Assembly: GCA_964593065.1 (NCBI GenBank)
Contig: CAZQGO010000015.1
Span: 6,917-70,916 of the forward strand
DNA: 64,000 nt
Origin: CAZQGO01 sp964593065
GTDB lineage: Bacteria > Oederibacteriota > JAAXVQ01
Direction of reading: 5' to 3'
Part shown: positions 33,331 to 41,959 of the stretch, one piece after another
Numbering within the stretch: position 1 is the first letter of the stretch
Layout: each line of letters starts with the position of its first letter
Position numbers and translations under genes: made by a program
Notes under the pieces: generated by a model
The model's database searches: none
The model's input: the letters and a program-made list of their open reading frames with translations, nothing else
What the model was told of the DNA's origin: nothing

Positions 33331-33365
33331 AAAAAAACAGGCTGCGGCGATAAACCCGCAGCCTG
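33331..33365 (-). terminator. Intrinsic terminator after the archaemetzincin-like gene
   Basis: Reading the minus strand, CAGGCTGCGG (33365-33356) pairs perfectly with CCGCAGCCTG (33347-33338) around an 8-base loop and is followed by seven Ts (33337-33331). It ends the transcript of the gene at 33458-34261. Confidence 0.9.
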
Positions 33366-33457
33366 CGATCCAAGGTTATTGCTCTCCGCCCAGGATGGCC
33401 CGGGACGGAAGTCAAGGCTCCGCGCCCGTGACCCGCGGCCCCGGACCGGGCCCGGCG

Positions 33458-34261
33458 CTAGATATCAGCCACCAGCGGCTCGTCGGGTTCGGATTTGTCC
33501 GTATGCACGGCGGCCTCCTCGGCGGCCGGCGCGGTTTCAGACGCGGCTTCTCCGGAAGGCGTTTCGGCTTCTTCGTCCTGCGCGGGGACGGTTTCGGAAG
33601 CGGGCAGCACCTGTTTTTCCACCTCCGGACCCGCGTTCCGGTTCTCATCCCCGACTTCTCCCTCCGGCGCGCCCGCGCCGGCGGCAGCCTCTGCGGCCAG
33701 GGTTTCGGGATGCAGTTTGCGGGTCAGCCTGGCCTGGCAGGCCGGGCAAAAAGCCTGGCCTTTTTCGTCCAGCCGCCACAGGCTGCTCGTGGGTAGAAGC
33801 ACGCACTTTTTCTGCAGGCAGGGCGGCAGTCCGGCCGCCATCCCCACCTGGAAAATGGCCTCGGTGACGGCGCGGCGCAGAAACAATTCGCGTTTGCTGG
33901 TTTTTTTATAAAATTCCTCGCGCATCCGGGACAGGGCGATGATGGCCGCGCCCCGTTCCGGGCGATTGACGCCGAAAACGAAGGACTTATCCCCGGCGAA
34001 CATGTCCGCGTCCACGACCCCCAGCACGGCGACGAGGCTTTCGCGCTTGCGCCCGGAGACCAGCGGCAGGAGTTTCTCGGCGTCAAATTGGCGCCTCTCG
34101 TCGGAATAGGTGGCGGTATCCGGCTCGTCGGAACGTCCGATGCGGACGTGGAAATGGTAGCTTTTTCTCAAGGCTACGGCGATTTCCTCCAGAATATCTA
34201 CCAAGACTTTGCCCAGCGGTACCAAAAGAATTTCCTTTTGCTGCTCACGCGTTCTTTCCAT
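33458..34261 (-). CDS. Archaemetzincin homologue without catalytic zinc site
   Basis: Residues 1-180 follow the archaemetzincin (peptidase M54) plan: KEILLVPLGKV at the start, RRQFDAEKLLPLV, LGVVDADMFAGDKSFVFGVN and IIALSRMREEF. Where active members have HExxHxxGxxHC, this protein reads TEAIFQVGMAAGLPPC: the three zinc His and the catalytic Glu are all replaced. The second, structural metal site is kept (CLQKKC and FCPACQ). About 85 acidic, Ala/Glu/Pro-rich residues follow. Expression seems real (AAGGAGGAG upstream of the ATG, intrinsic terminator after). It could be a regulatory or substrate-binding pseudo-protease. Confidence 0.78.
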   Translation of the reverse strand: MERTREQQKEILLVPLGKVLVDILEEIAVALRKSYHFHVRIGRSDEPDTATYSDERRQFDAEKLLPLVSGRKRESLVAVLGVVDADMFAGDKSFVFGVNRPERGAAIIALSRMREEFYKKTSKRELFLRRAVTEAIFQVGMAAGLPPCLQKKCVLLPTSSLWRLDEKGQAFCPACQARLTRKLHPETLAAEAAAGAGAPEGEVGDENRNAGPEVEKQVLPASETVPAQDEEAETPSGEAASETAPAAEEAAVHTDKSEPDEPLVADI

Positions 34262-34377
34262 TCCTTGCTCCTCCTTGGTTCAATTCCCGCGGCGGTGGCG
34301 TTCTACGATCCAGCCGCGTTCTGATTCTACCGGTAAACGGCCATGAAGTCACGTAAATTCGGCCCGGCCCTGCGGGA

Positions 34378-36024
34378 TCAGCCCGCCGGCGCCGAAGGAG
34401 CGCGCCGGCTTCGCCGGCTGCCCTCCCAAAGCATGAAAAGCGCCAGCGCCAACAGCAGTACGGCGAGTCCCGCCAGCACGAACTTTCCCTGCCGCCAGAA
34501 GGTCCAGGCCTGGTACACCAGGGCGGCCGAAGTGGTCACGAGCATGAAGAGGGCGGGATAGAGGGTATAGACCGCCGGCCGGCCCCGCTCCAGCAGGTAG
34601 AAAGTCACCACCAGTAGCGTCAGAGCGGCGACGAGCTGATTGGAGGCGCCGAAAATGGGCCAGATGCGCTGCCACTGCCCCAGGGCCAGGACCGCCGCCA
34701 CCAGCACCACGAACAAGCTCGCCCAGCCCCGGCGGCGCAGGAACCCGATCCCGAACGCGTCTCCGAACAATTCCTCGGTCAGATAGCGGGTGATGCGCGT
34801 CGCCGAGTCCAGCGTGGTCATGACGAAGGCATTCAGCATCAGGATGGCCAGGGTCATGCCCAGCGTGGCGCCGAAAAGGGGCGCGGTCATTCTTCCGAAG
34901 CCGCGTCCGAAAGTCCCGATCCAGTCCCCGGACCGCAGGAGTTCCGGATACACCCACCCTGCGGTTCCCGGACCCGGCCGCCAATACAGGCCCGCGCCCA
35001 CGGCCAACAGGGCCAGAACCGCCAGAGCGCCCTCCAAGATCATGGCGCCGTATCCGATCTTCAGCGCGTCTTTCTTATCGGCCAATTGCTTCGAGGTCGT
35101 CCCCGACGCGACCAGGGCGTGGAAACCGGACACCGCCCCGCAGGCCACGAACACGAAGAGCATGGGCCACAACGGGCCCTGGGCGTGCGCCCCGCCGATC
35201 CAGGCCGGCACCCGCAATGGGTAATGGGTCAGCCCGAGTCCGAGAAATCCGCTCGCCAGCCCAAAAAACAGAATGAAGGTCGAAAGATAGTCCCGCGGCT
35301 GCAGCAGAAGGTCCACGGGCAGGACCGAAGCCAGCAGGGCGTACAGCAGCAGAATGACGATCCAGATCTGCACCGCCTGGCTCCCGGGAATCACAACCGG
35401 ACAGCGAAAACCCAACACAATCAGCCCGGCCACCACCGCCAGGGCCGCCAAGGTCGCCAGGAACTGGTTGCCGCCCCTCCGGCCGACCCCCCACCCCAAT
35501 ACGAGCGCCACCCCCACCAGCCCGAAAGTGGGAAGCACGACATGCGGTTCCTTGACCAGTGTGTTGGCCGTGGCGGCGGCGAACACCGCCACGACCAGGA
35601 TCAGGCTCAGCCAGAGAAAGGCCGCAAACAGGATGCGCGAGGGGCGACCCATGACCCGTTCCGACACTTCGGCGATCGAACGCCCGCCGTGGCGCAGGGA
35701 TACCATCAGGGCCGAAAAATCATGCACGGCGCCGATGAAAATGGAACCCCCGAGAATCCAGAGCAGAGTCGGCGCCCAGCCCCAGGCCGCCGTGGCCAGC
35801 ACCGGGCCCAAAATCGGGCCGGCGCCCGCAATGCTCGCAAAATGATGGCCGAATAGAATCGTCCAGTTCCGGGCGGGCACGTAATCGACCCCATCGAACT
35901 TGGCCTTGGAAGGAGGCACCCGGCCGGGGTCCACCTGCCACAGCCTGGTCATGAACCGGCCGTAGACACGATATCCCAGCCACAACAGCACGATCGCTAT
36001 TCCGCCCACCCACAACGAGTTCAT
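34378..36024 (-). CDS. cstA: CstA-family peptide/pyruvate transporter
   Basis: The 548-residue protein has about 14 membrane segments and the CstA hallmark regions: DYVPARNWTILFGHHFASIAGAGPILGP near residue 48, HDFSALMVSLRHGGRSIAEV, and FGASNQLVAALTLLVVTFYL near the end. Family members carry peptides or pyruvate across the inner membrane during carbon limitation. Length is shorter than E. coli CstA (about 700) but matches the compact form found in many phyla. There is no regulator next to it. It follows the half-TauE gene on the opposite side by 228 bases of apparently empty sequence. Confidence 0.92.
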   Translation of the reverse strand: MNSLWVGGIAIVLLWLGYRVYGRFMTRLWQVDPGRVPPSKAKFDGVDYVPARNWTILFGHHFASIAGAGPILGPVLATAAWGWAPTLLWILGGSIFIGAVHDFSALMVSLRHGGRSIAEVSERVMGRPSRILFAAFLWLSLILVVAVFAAATANTLVKEPHVVLPTFGLVGVALVLGWGVGRRGGNQFLATLAALAVVAGLIVLGFRCPVVIPGSQAVQIWIVILLLYALLASVLPVDLLLQPRDYLSTFILFFGLASGFLGLGLTHYPLRVPAWIGGAHAQGPLWPMLFVFVACGAVSGFHALVASGTTSKQLADKKDALKIGYGAMILEGALAVLALLAVGAGLYWRPGPGTAGWVYPELLRSGDWIGTFGRGFGRMTAPLFGATLGMTLAILMLNAFVMTTLDSATRITRYLTEELFGDAFGIGFLRRRGWASLFVVLVAAVLALGQWQRIWPIFGASNQLVAALTLLVVTFYLLERGRPAVYTLYPALFMLVTTSAALVYQAWTFWRQGKFVLAGLAVLLLALALFMLWEGSRRSRRAPSAPAG

Positions 36025-36252
36025 GCCGCCCCCTCATGATCCGGAGGCCGGATGCGCCGGCCGCTCATCCCAAAAACTGCCCCGCGGCCAACCCACTCGC
36101 GGCCGCGGTCATCGCGTCGGATGCCGAGCGCCGGTTCCGGCTGTGCACAGATGCATAACAAAGTCCCGGGAAGCTGTCAAGAAATTTTGGCCGGAGCGAA
36201 AACTGCCCGCTCGGGGGGGCAACAGACGCGACCCCTGCCGCCGCAGCGAAGG

Positions 36253-36615
36253 TTAAGGATTCAAAATCATTTTCAAACCGGCCAGGAGCATGAGCAGGCC
36301 GAATCCCCGCCGCAGCAGCAGGGGGGAGGCATCGGCCACCAAGCGGGCGCCCAGGAAGCCGCCGAGCAAAAATCCGGCGCAGATCCAGATCGCCGCGTTG
36401 ACATTGGCCTCGCCGCGCCGGAGGTATTCCCAGGCGGCAAAAAGGCCGATGGGCGGCAACATCATCAACAGGGTGGTCCCCTGGGCTGTTTTCTGTCCCA
36501 ACCCCGCCAGGTAGACCAGGGCCGGGACCACCAAAATGCCGCCGCCGATGCCAAACATGCCGCTGAGCGTGCCGGCGGCGGCTCCGACGAACAGCATGCC
36601 GAGGGCAAAATACAT
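36253..36615 (-). CDS. Half-size TauE/SafE-family membrane protein
   Basis: The 120-residue product has four membrane segments and the family motif GTLSGMFGIGGGILVVPAL, with SPLLLRRGFGLLMLLAGLKM at the end. Standard TauE/SafE anion exporters are about 250 residues and consist of two such halves. One half-size subunit could form a homodimer; no second half is in the window. The ATG at 36615 follows GAAGAGGTG. Substrates of the family are sulfite, sulfoacetate or related anions. Confidence 0.82.
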   Translation of the reverse strand: MYFALGMLFVGAAAGTLSGMFGIGGGILVVPALVYLAGLGQKTAQGTTLLMMLPPIGLFAAWEYLRRGEANVNAAIWICAGFLLGGFLGARLVADASPLLLRRGFGLLMLLAGLKMILNP

Positions 36616-36706
36616 GCGATCACCTCTTCATGGGGTATGGGGTCCTCTGGTTTCTGCAAACCGGCGGTGCGCAGGGCGTCAGGGCGATGAAAGCTGGGGT
36701 GAAGGG

Positions 36707-37267
36707 TTAATCCGGGGTCCGCCGGTCCGAGGTGCGGCGTTCGAGGTCGCGCCGATCCCTTTTCCGGCGTTCCACCGCCACATACACGATGGTGCTGCGG
36801 CGGTCTTCGAAACGCCGTTCCAGGGCCCTGCGTTCGGAGACGCGCCGGTCATGCAGCATGAGCATGGCCTTGGGACGAATGGCACGAAAGAGCAGGTAGT
36901 CGCTTTGCTCCGCCACGGCGATGAGGATGAGGTCCCCCGTGACGATGCTTTGTTTGTGAAACCAATCCTTCAAGCCAAAACCCACCGGCCAGAAACGCTG
37001 CCGCCGGTAGACCTTGCCGTGCCGCCCCTTGGTCCTGCGCTGGTGGCAGCGGAAGAGCACGGGTTCCTCCGTATCGCCGGAGACGTTGATCATGACCACC
37101 TTCAGGATGTCTTCCTGCTGGAAACAGCGGGCCGGGATTTCCAGGTTGGACAAATTCAAGTATCCGTCCTTGACCTCCGTGGGGGACAAGCGGTTCTCAT
37201 AGACCGTGTCCGGGTCCACCGGCTCGCGGAAGACCACCGCACTCCAAAATTGCTTGACCTTATGCAC
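36707..37267 (-). CDS. Hypothetical protein with Arg-rich tail repeats
   Basis: The GTG at 37267 has GGGGGGA upstream. The 186-residue product has a beta-rich first part (YLNLSNLEIPARCFQQEDILKVVMINV) and, from about residue 135, a repeated basic motif of the type RRxxERRxxxRR (DRRVSERRALERRFEDRR and ERRKRDRRDLERRTSDRRTP). Such RRxxDRR tracts are often seen beside PilZ c-di-GMP-binding domains and in signalling proteins; no PilZ core is recognisable here. It lies 45 bases after the chemoreceptor gene, so it closes the chemoreceptor operon. Confidence 0.65.
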   Translation of the reverse strand: MHKVKQFWSAVVFREPVDPDTVYENRLSPTEVKDGYLNLSNLEIPARCFQQEDILKVVMINVSGDTEEPVLFRCHQRRTKGRHGKVYRRQRFWPVGFGLKDWFHKQSIVTGDLILIAVAEQSDYLLFRAIRPKAMLMLHDRRVSERRALERRFEDRRSTIVYVAVERRKRDRRDLERRTSDRRTPD

Positions 37268-37312
37268 TCGGCATTCCCCCCTTGACTGCGGTGGTCCCTT
37301 CCGTCCTCCGGG

Positions 37313-38968
37313 TCACAACATGAACTCCCCGATCAGTTTTTTCACCTTGAGCGCGTCCTCGGCCAGGCGCTGGATCGCCGTCGTCACCTGCTCCAGCGAG
37401 GCCGTCTGTTCCTCCACCGAAGCCGCCATCGTCTGCGCCGCCGTGAAATTGTTCTTCCCCAGCTGCTGCACGTTCCGCACCCGCTGCATCATTTCCTTCA
37501 GCACGTCCGACTGCTTCACCAGCGCCTGCGAGATATCCATCGACACCGTCGCCGACTGGTTCGCCGTCTTCATGATCTCCTCCAGCGCCCCGCCCGCCTG
37601 GTGGATCGTGTCCCGCCCCCCCTGCACCGCCTGCGTCCCCTGGCGCGTCGCGTCCGCCGTGTCCCGCGTCTCCGTCTGGATCTGCGTGATCAAAGACTGG
37701 ATCTGCTGCGACGCGCTCGCCGCGTTTTCCGCCAGCTTGCGCACTTCCTCCGCCACCACCGAGAACCCCCGCCCCGCCTCCCCGGCCCGCGCCGCCTCGA
37801 TCGCCGCGTTCAGCGACAGCAGGTTCGTCTGCGAGGCGATGGCTTGGATCGTCTCCACGAAGCCCGCGATGTCCTCCAGCGAACCGCTCAGGTGCTTCAT
37901 CCGGTCCTCGATCACGTTCATGTTGTCCGCGATGCCGTTGATCTTCGTGACCGACTGCTGCACCGTTTCCCCGCCGCGCCGCGAAACGCCCTTCGTCTCC
38001 TCGAAAAATTTCGAGGCGCCCTCGGCCTTGTGGGTGATTTCCAGCAGCGTTCCCGTCACCCGGTCGATGGCCGTTGTGGTCACCAGGCTCTCCTCCTCCT
38101 GCCTCTGCAGGTCGTGGGTGAAGGTCTGAACGGTGGAATTGATCTCGTCCGCGGTGGCGTTCAGCTCCTGCGCCGTGGAGGAGAGTTCCTCCAGGGCCGT
38201 GGTCATCTGGTCGATCAGGACCGTGGCGTTCTTCACGATGCCCTGGATGTTGTCGATGAAATTGTTGAACCAGCGCGACATATCGCCCAATTCGTCATCC
38301 CGGTTGACGATCAGCCGCCGCGTCAGGTTGGCCCGGTGGGAAGCGATATCCCGCATGATCGTCACCACCTGCCGGACCGGGTCCAGGATGAAATGGATGA
38401 AATAATTGGCGCCCGCCGCGGTGAGCAGAAGGGTGAGCAGGAAGATCCCGAGTTGCTGCAGCAGGATTTTCCGCCGCGTGGACTGCAGGCCCTCCAGGGA
38501 CAGGCCGACGTGCAGCTGGCCGAGCCGCCGGTTCGCCCGTTCGGCGGATTCGAAGATGGGGACGTCGAGGTCGTAGATCGTCTGGCCGCCCGCGATGGAG
38601 TATTCGCGGATCTGCAGGGACTCGGACCACTTGGTGGGAATGATTTTACCCGTGTCCAGTTCAATGTTCGGCAGGCCGTTTTGCACGAGGACGCGGCCCT
38701 GGGGGTCCAGAATCGCCACCCAGCGGATGTCGGCCTCCTTCATCAGGCTGTCGATCAATTCGTACAGGGTATCCTGGTCCTGCAGGCTCAAGGGTTTCCA
38801 GGAATTATAGGCCAAATTCAGGGCCAGGGCCTTGCCCCGCTGCAAAAATTCGGTTTTCAAATAGGTCTGCTGCTGAAAATAGCTGAAAATGAAACTCAAG
38901 CCGAAAACGGCTATGACGAACGGAAAAATGAAACCAATGATGGTGTTTCGCAAGCTGGTACGCGGCAT
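37313..38968 (-). CDS. Methyl-accepting chemotaxis protein (receptor 1)
   Basis: The 551-residue receptor has a first membrane segment (about 10-30), a periplasmic sensor of about 130 residues with the sCACHE-like pattern (DIRWVAILDPQGRVLVQNG), a second membrane segment (about 168-190), HAMP (DPVRQVVTIMRDIASH...DDELGDM), and the cytoplasmic signalling hairpin with the tip AIASQTNLLSLNAAIEAARAGEAGRGF. There is no CheB/CheR-binding pentapeptide. Residues 250-543 are encoded by a segment identical at DNA level to receptor 2. It is the third gene of the receptor/binding-protein/receptor operon. Confidence 0.93.
   Translation of the reverse strand: MPRTSLRNTIIGFIFPFVIAVFGLSFIFSYFQQQTYLKTEFLQRGKALALNLAYNSWKPLSLQDQDTLYELIDSLMKEADIRWVAILDPQGRVLVQNGLPNIELDTGKIIPTKWSESLQIREYSIAGGQTIYDLDVPIFESAERANRRLGQLHVGLSLEGLQSTRRKILLQQLGIFLLTLLLTAAGANYFIHFILDPVRQVVTIMRDIASHRANLTRRLIVNRDDELGDMSRWFNNFIDNIQGIVKNATVLIDQMTTALEELSSTAQELNATADEINSTVQTFTHDLQRQEEESLVTTTAIDRVTGTLLEITHKAEGASKFFEETKGVSRRGGETVQQSVTKINGIADNMNVIEDRMKHLSGSLEDIAGFVETIQAIASQTNLLSLNAAIEAARAGEAGRGFSVVAEEVRKLAENAASASQQIQSLITQIQTETRDTADATRQGTQAVQGGRDTIHQAGGALEEIMKTANQSATVSMDISQALVKQSDVLKEMMQRVRNVQQLGKNNFTAAQTMAASVEEQTASLEQVTTAIQRLAEDALKVKKLIGEFML
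37338..38218. repeat. 881-bp direct repeat, copy 1 (receptor 1 signalling domain)
   Basis: Bases 37338-38218 and 40007-40887 are identical at every position I compared (offset 2669). The repeat covers the signalling and adaptor region of both chemoreceptors but not the sensor domains or the last few codons. Perfect identity also at silent sites implies very recent duplication or gene conversion. Confidence 0.93.
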
Positions 38969-39037
38969 GCTAGCCCTCGCGACAATTTGGACCGAGACGC
39001 CGGACGACGGAAACCCGTAAACAATCGTCCGGGCCGG

Positions 39038-39958
39038 TCAATGGATCAATTCCACCTCGGGCAGGCGCGAGGCTTCATCCAGCCCCAAACGCCCCTGCGT
39101 CTTGGCATTCACATAGATGATGACCTTGCGCGGCGGTTCCACGGTGTTCGCCGGCACCTGCCCCCGCATGACTTTCTGGGTCAGCGCGGCGGTTTGCGCG
39201 CCGATGTCCCGGTAATCGATGGAAAAGGCGGCAAAGGCCCCGGCCTTGACATGGTAGATCGAGAGCCCGATAAACGGCGTTTTTTCCGCCAGCGAGAAAC
39301 GGATCATCTTTTGGATTGCGCTGGGCTGGGCCGCAACGCGATCCACGACCGACCACAAGGCGTCGATCTGGTATTTGTGCATATTTTCGAGCGCGGCGTC
39401 GATTTCCTCGACCTTCTCGATGGCGATCGGAAACAGCGTCAGGCCGAAGCGGCCGGAGATTTCCCTCGCCTGGTTGACGACACGGAGGGAGGACTGGGGA
39501 TTGTAAATTACGCCGATCTTTTTGGCCCCCGGCAGCAATTTCGGAATACGCCGGAGTTGTTCCTCCACGGGAATCTGCATCAACACGCCGGAAAGATTCC
39601 GGCCGGGCAGAGTGATGGGATTCAGCACCATGGAGTAGACCACGGGCAGGGCCGGCAACCGCCCGTTCAGCGCGGAGAGCGCTTCGGCTCCGAACACTAA
39701 AATCCCCTCGGGGTTCTGGTCCTGGATGGCCTGCAATACGACGGGAACGCGGTTGGCGTCCCCGCGCAGATCCACGGTCGTGATGGAGAAATCGCCGGCC
39801 TGCGTGAAGCCTTGCAGGGCCTCCTGATAGGGCGCCAGGTCGCGGCTGAACACCACGGTGACTTTTTGCGCCCAGGCTCCCTGGGCGAAAGACGCCAAAA
39901 CCAAAACCAATGCTAGTACGAGCGTGGGTTTTGCGGTCATCATCAACCTCTTCATCAT
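39038..39958 (-). CDS. ABC-type substrate-binding protein (TrpX/PF04392 family), orphan
   Basis: The 306-residue product has a signal peptide (MMTAKPTLVLALVLVLASF...AWA) and the TrpX/ABC_sub_bind pattern: repeated two-lobe pattern with LGAEALSAL-like strand, the hinge region VVYSMVLNPI, and KKIGVIYNPQSSLRVVNQAREI. These lipoprotein-like periplasmic proteins bind aromatic amino acids or related ligands. No permease or ATPase gene is present; instead it sits between two chemoreceptors (20 bases after one and 69 bases before the other). It probably delivers ligand to the receptors. Start: the first of two adjacent ATGs at 39958. Confidence 0.85.
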   Translation of the reverse strand: MMKRLMMTAKPTLVLALVLVLASFAQGAWAQKVTVVFSRDLAPYQEALQGFTQAGDFSITTVDLRGDANRVPVVLQAIQDQNPEGILVFGAEALSALNGRLPALPVVYSMVLNPITLPGRNLSGVLMQIPVEEQLRRIPKLLPGAKKIGVIYNPQSSLRVVNQAREISGRFGLTLFPIAIEKVEEIDAALENMHKYQIDALWSVVDRVAAQPSAIQKMIRFSLAEKTPFIGLSIYHVKAGAFAAFSIDYRDIGAQTAALTQKVMRGQVPANTVEPPRKVIIYVNAKTQGRLGLDEASRLPEVELIH

Positions 39959-39978
39959 CAAGATGGCGAACTTCCTGC

Positions 39979-41727
39979 TTACTCGATCTTGAATTCCACC
40001 ACCAGGTTTTTCACCTTGAGCGCGTCCTCGGCCAGGCGCTGGATCGCCGTCGTCACCTGCTCCAGCGAGGCCGTCTGTTCCTCCACCGAAGCCGCCATCG
40101 TCTGCGCCGCCGTGAAATTGTTCTTCCCCAGCTGCTGCACGTTCCGCACCCGCTGCATCATTTCCTTCAGCACGTCCGACTGCTTCACCAGCGCCTGCGA
40201 GATATCCATCGACACCGTCGCCGACTGGTTCGCCGTCTTCATGATCTCCTCCAGCGCCCCGCCCGCCTGGTGGATCGTGTCCCGCCCCCCCTGCACCGCC
40301 TGCGTCCCCTGGCGCGTCGCGTCCGCCGTGTCCCGCGTCTCCGTCTGGATCTGCGTGATCAAAGACTGGATCTGCTGCGACGCGCTCGCCGCGTTTTCCG
40401 CCAGCTTGCGCACTTCCTCCGCCACCACCGAGAACCCCCGCCCCGCCTCCCCGGCCCGCGCCGCCTCGATCGCCGCGTTCAGCGACAGCAGGTTCGTCTG
40501 CGAGGCGATGGCTTGGATCGTCTCCACGAAGCCCGCGATGTCCTCCAGCGAACCGCTCAGGTGCTTCATCCGGTCCTCGATCACGTTCATGTTGTCCGCG
40601 ATGCCGTTGATCTTCGTGACCGACTGCTGCACCGTTTCCCCGCCGCGCCGCGAAACGCCCTTCGTCTCCTCGAAAAATTTCGAGGCGCCCTCGGCCTTGT
40701 GGGTGATTTCCAGCAGCGTTCCCGTCACCCGGTCGATGGCCGTTGTGGTCACCAGGCTCTCCTCCTCCTGCCTCTGCAGGTCGTGGGTGAAGGTCTGAAC
40801 GGTGGAATTGATCTCGTCCGCGGTGGCGTTCAGCTCCTGCGCCGTGGAGGAGAGTTCCTCCAGGGCCGTGGTCATCTGGTCGATCAGCAGCACGATGTTC
40901 CGCACGATGCCCTGCATGTTTTCGATGAAACGGTTGAACCACTCCGCGAGTTCCCCGAGTTCGTCTTCCCGCTGGATGTCCATGCGGCAGGTCAGGTCCC
41001 CCCGGCGGGCGGCGATGCTTTTCATGGCCACGGCCAGCTGGCTGATGGGGTTGATGATGCTCCGGAAGAAAAACACGATGCTCAGGGCCAGCGCCACCGC
41101 TAGCAGGAGCAGCATCTGCCAAGCGACCTGCCGCTGCGTGGCGAACAGGCTCTGCAGGCTGAGGCCCACGTGCAGCACACCGAGCTTGACCTCCCCGGCG
41201 CCTTCTTCACCGCCCTTTTTCGCGGGTTGGGCGCCGACATCGCCCAGAAGTCCGAGTTCGAACGCGGACCCCAGCGAGGTTTCGGCGCCGGTCGCCTCCC
41301 TGGGCATCAGGATTTCCATCTGGATGTCCCGGACCACCTCGCCGTTGGCCAAGCGGTAATTTTTCACCCACAGCGGCAGCCCCGAATGGGCTCGCGCGGG
41401 CTTGCCTTTTTCCAGGCTCACCCCGCCCGCACCTTTCTCCAGCAGGAGGTTCCCGTTCGGATCCTGGACGGCGACCCAGCGGATGTCATTCTCTTTGAGC
41501 AGGCTGTCCATCAACTCTGCCAGTTTGGCCAGGTTTTGTTCCCTGAGGGGTTTGCGGCTGTTGTGGGCCAGGCTCCAGGCCAGCGCCTCGCCGCGCTTCG
41601 TGAATTCCGCCTGCAGATAGGTCTGTTGCTGAATGTAGGTGGAAATAAAATTCAGACCGAGAATTACGGAAACAAAAAGGAAAACCAGAATCACGATGCT
41701 CCGCTTCAGACTTCCGCTATTCGGCAT
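39979..41727 (-). CDS. Methyl-accepting chemotaxis protein (receptor 2)
   Basis: The 582-residue receptor has the same plan as receptor 1: membrane segment (about 11-31), periplasmic sensor of about 165 residues (DIRWVAVQDPNGNLLLEKG) with a Gly/Glu-rich insertion near 150-170, second membrane segment (about 205-225), HAMP, and the signalling hairpin identical to receptor 1 from residue 280 on. The last 8 residues differ (NLVVEFKIE). Sensor domains of the two receptors share only the general fold. It is the first gene of the operon, expressed from the promoter at 41932-41959 with a leader of about 200 bases. Confidence 0.93.
   Translation of the reverse strand: MPNSGSLKRSIVILVFLFVSVILGLNFISTYIQQQTYLQAEFTKRGEALAWSLAHNSRKPLREQNLAKLAELMDSLLKENDIRWVAVQDPNGNLLLEKGAGGVSLEKGKPARAHSGLPLWVKNYRLANGEVVRDIQMEILMPREATGAETSLGSAFELGLLGDVGAQPAKKGGEEGAGEVKLGVLHVGLSLQSLFATQRQVAWQMLLLLAVALALSIVFFFRSIINPISQLAVAMKSIAARRGDLTCRMDIQREDELGELAEWFNRFIENMQGIVRNIVLLIDQMTTALEELSSTAQELNATADEINSTVQTFTHDLQRQEEESLVTTTAIDRVTGTLLEITHKAEGASKFFEETKGVSRRGGETVQQSVTKINGIADNMNVIEDRMKHLSGSLEDIAGFVETIQAIASQTNLLSLNAAIEAARAGEAGRGFSVVAEEVRKLAENAASASQQIQSLITQIQTETRDTADATRQGTQAVQGGRDTIHQAGGALEEIMKTANQSATVSMDISQALVKQSDVLKEMMQRVRNVQQLGKNNFTAAQTMAASVEEQTASLEQVTTAIQRLAEDALKVKNLVVEFKIE
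40007..40887. repeat. 881-bp direct repeat, copy 2 (receptor 2 signalling domain)
   Basis: This is the second copy of the segment at 37338-38218. The flanks diverge at once: 5' of 40007 the sequence codes for the different C-terminal tail, and 3' of 40887 for a different neck region after the HAMP domain. Confidence 0.93.
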
Positions 41728-41931
41728 GCGCGAAACCTCGAAGGCAGCGTTGCCGTGGAAGTCGTGCCATCACTCCGAAGCACCGGTTCCGGGAAAGGTC
41801 TGCATTAAAGCCTCTTTTCATCCATGCATGGGAATCGCTCATCCCCAGCCTCCAGTTCCCGCATTCCGCATCCAAGTAACCGCTGAAAGAAAATAATAAG
41901 AAATTTGCAAATTTTTTTGGCACTTTTATTA

Positions 41932-41959
41932 ATTATAATAATTCGTGGGAAAATATCAA
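41932..41959 (-). promoter_or_regulatory. Sigma70-type promoter of the chemoreceptor operon
   Basis: Minus-strand TTGATA (41959-41954) and perfect TATAAT (41937-41932) are 16 bases apart inside an AT-rich island. Between it and the receptor 2 ATG at 41727 lies a leader of about 200 bases that I could not match to any known riboswitch; the gap 41728-42090 holds nothing else that I recognise. Confidence 0.65.

Noticed and set aside
37601..39700. 699-codon plus-strand frame opposite the chemoreceptor and binding-protein genes
   Set aside because: It mirrors three recognisable minus-strand genes and repeats His/Arg/Leu-rich sequence; its apparent duplication at 39910-41103 only reflects the DNA repeat.
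41717..41923. Small open frame in the leader of receptor 2
   Set aside because: It has no convincing ribosome site, overlaps the receptor start and shows no codon pattern.
41728..41931. c-di-GMP riboswitch upstream of receptor 2
   Set aside because: The conserved GEMM core blocks and tetraloop-receptor sequence are not present.
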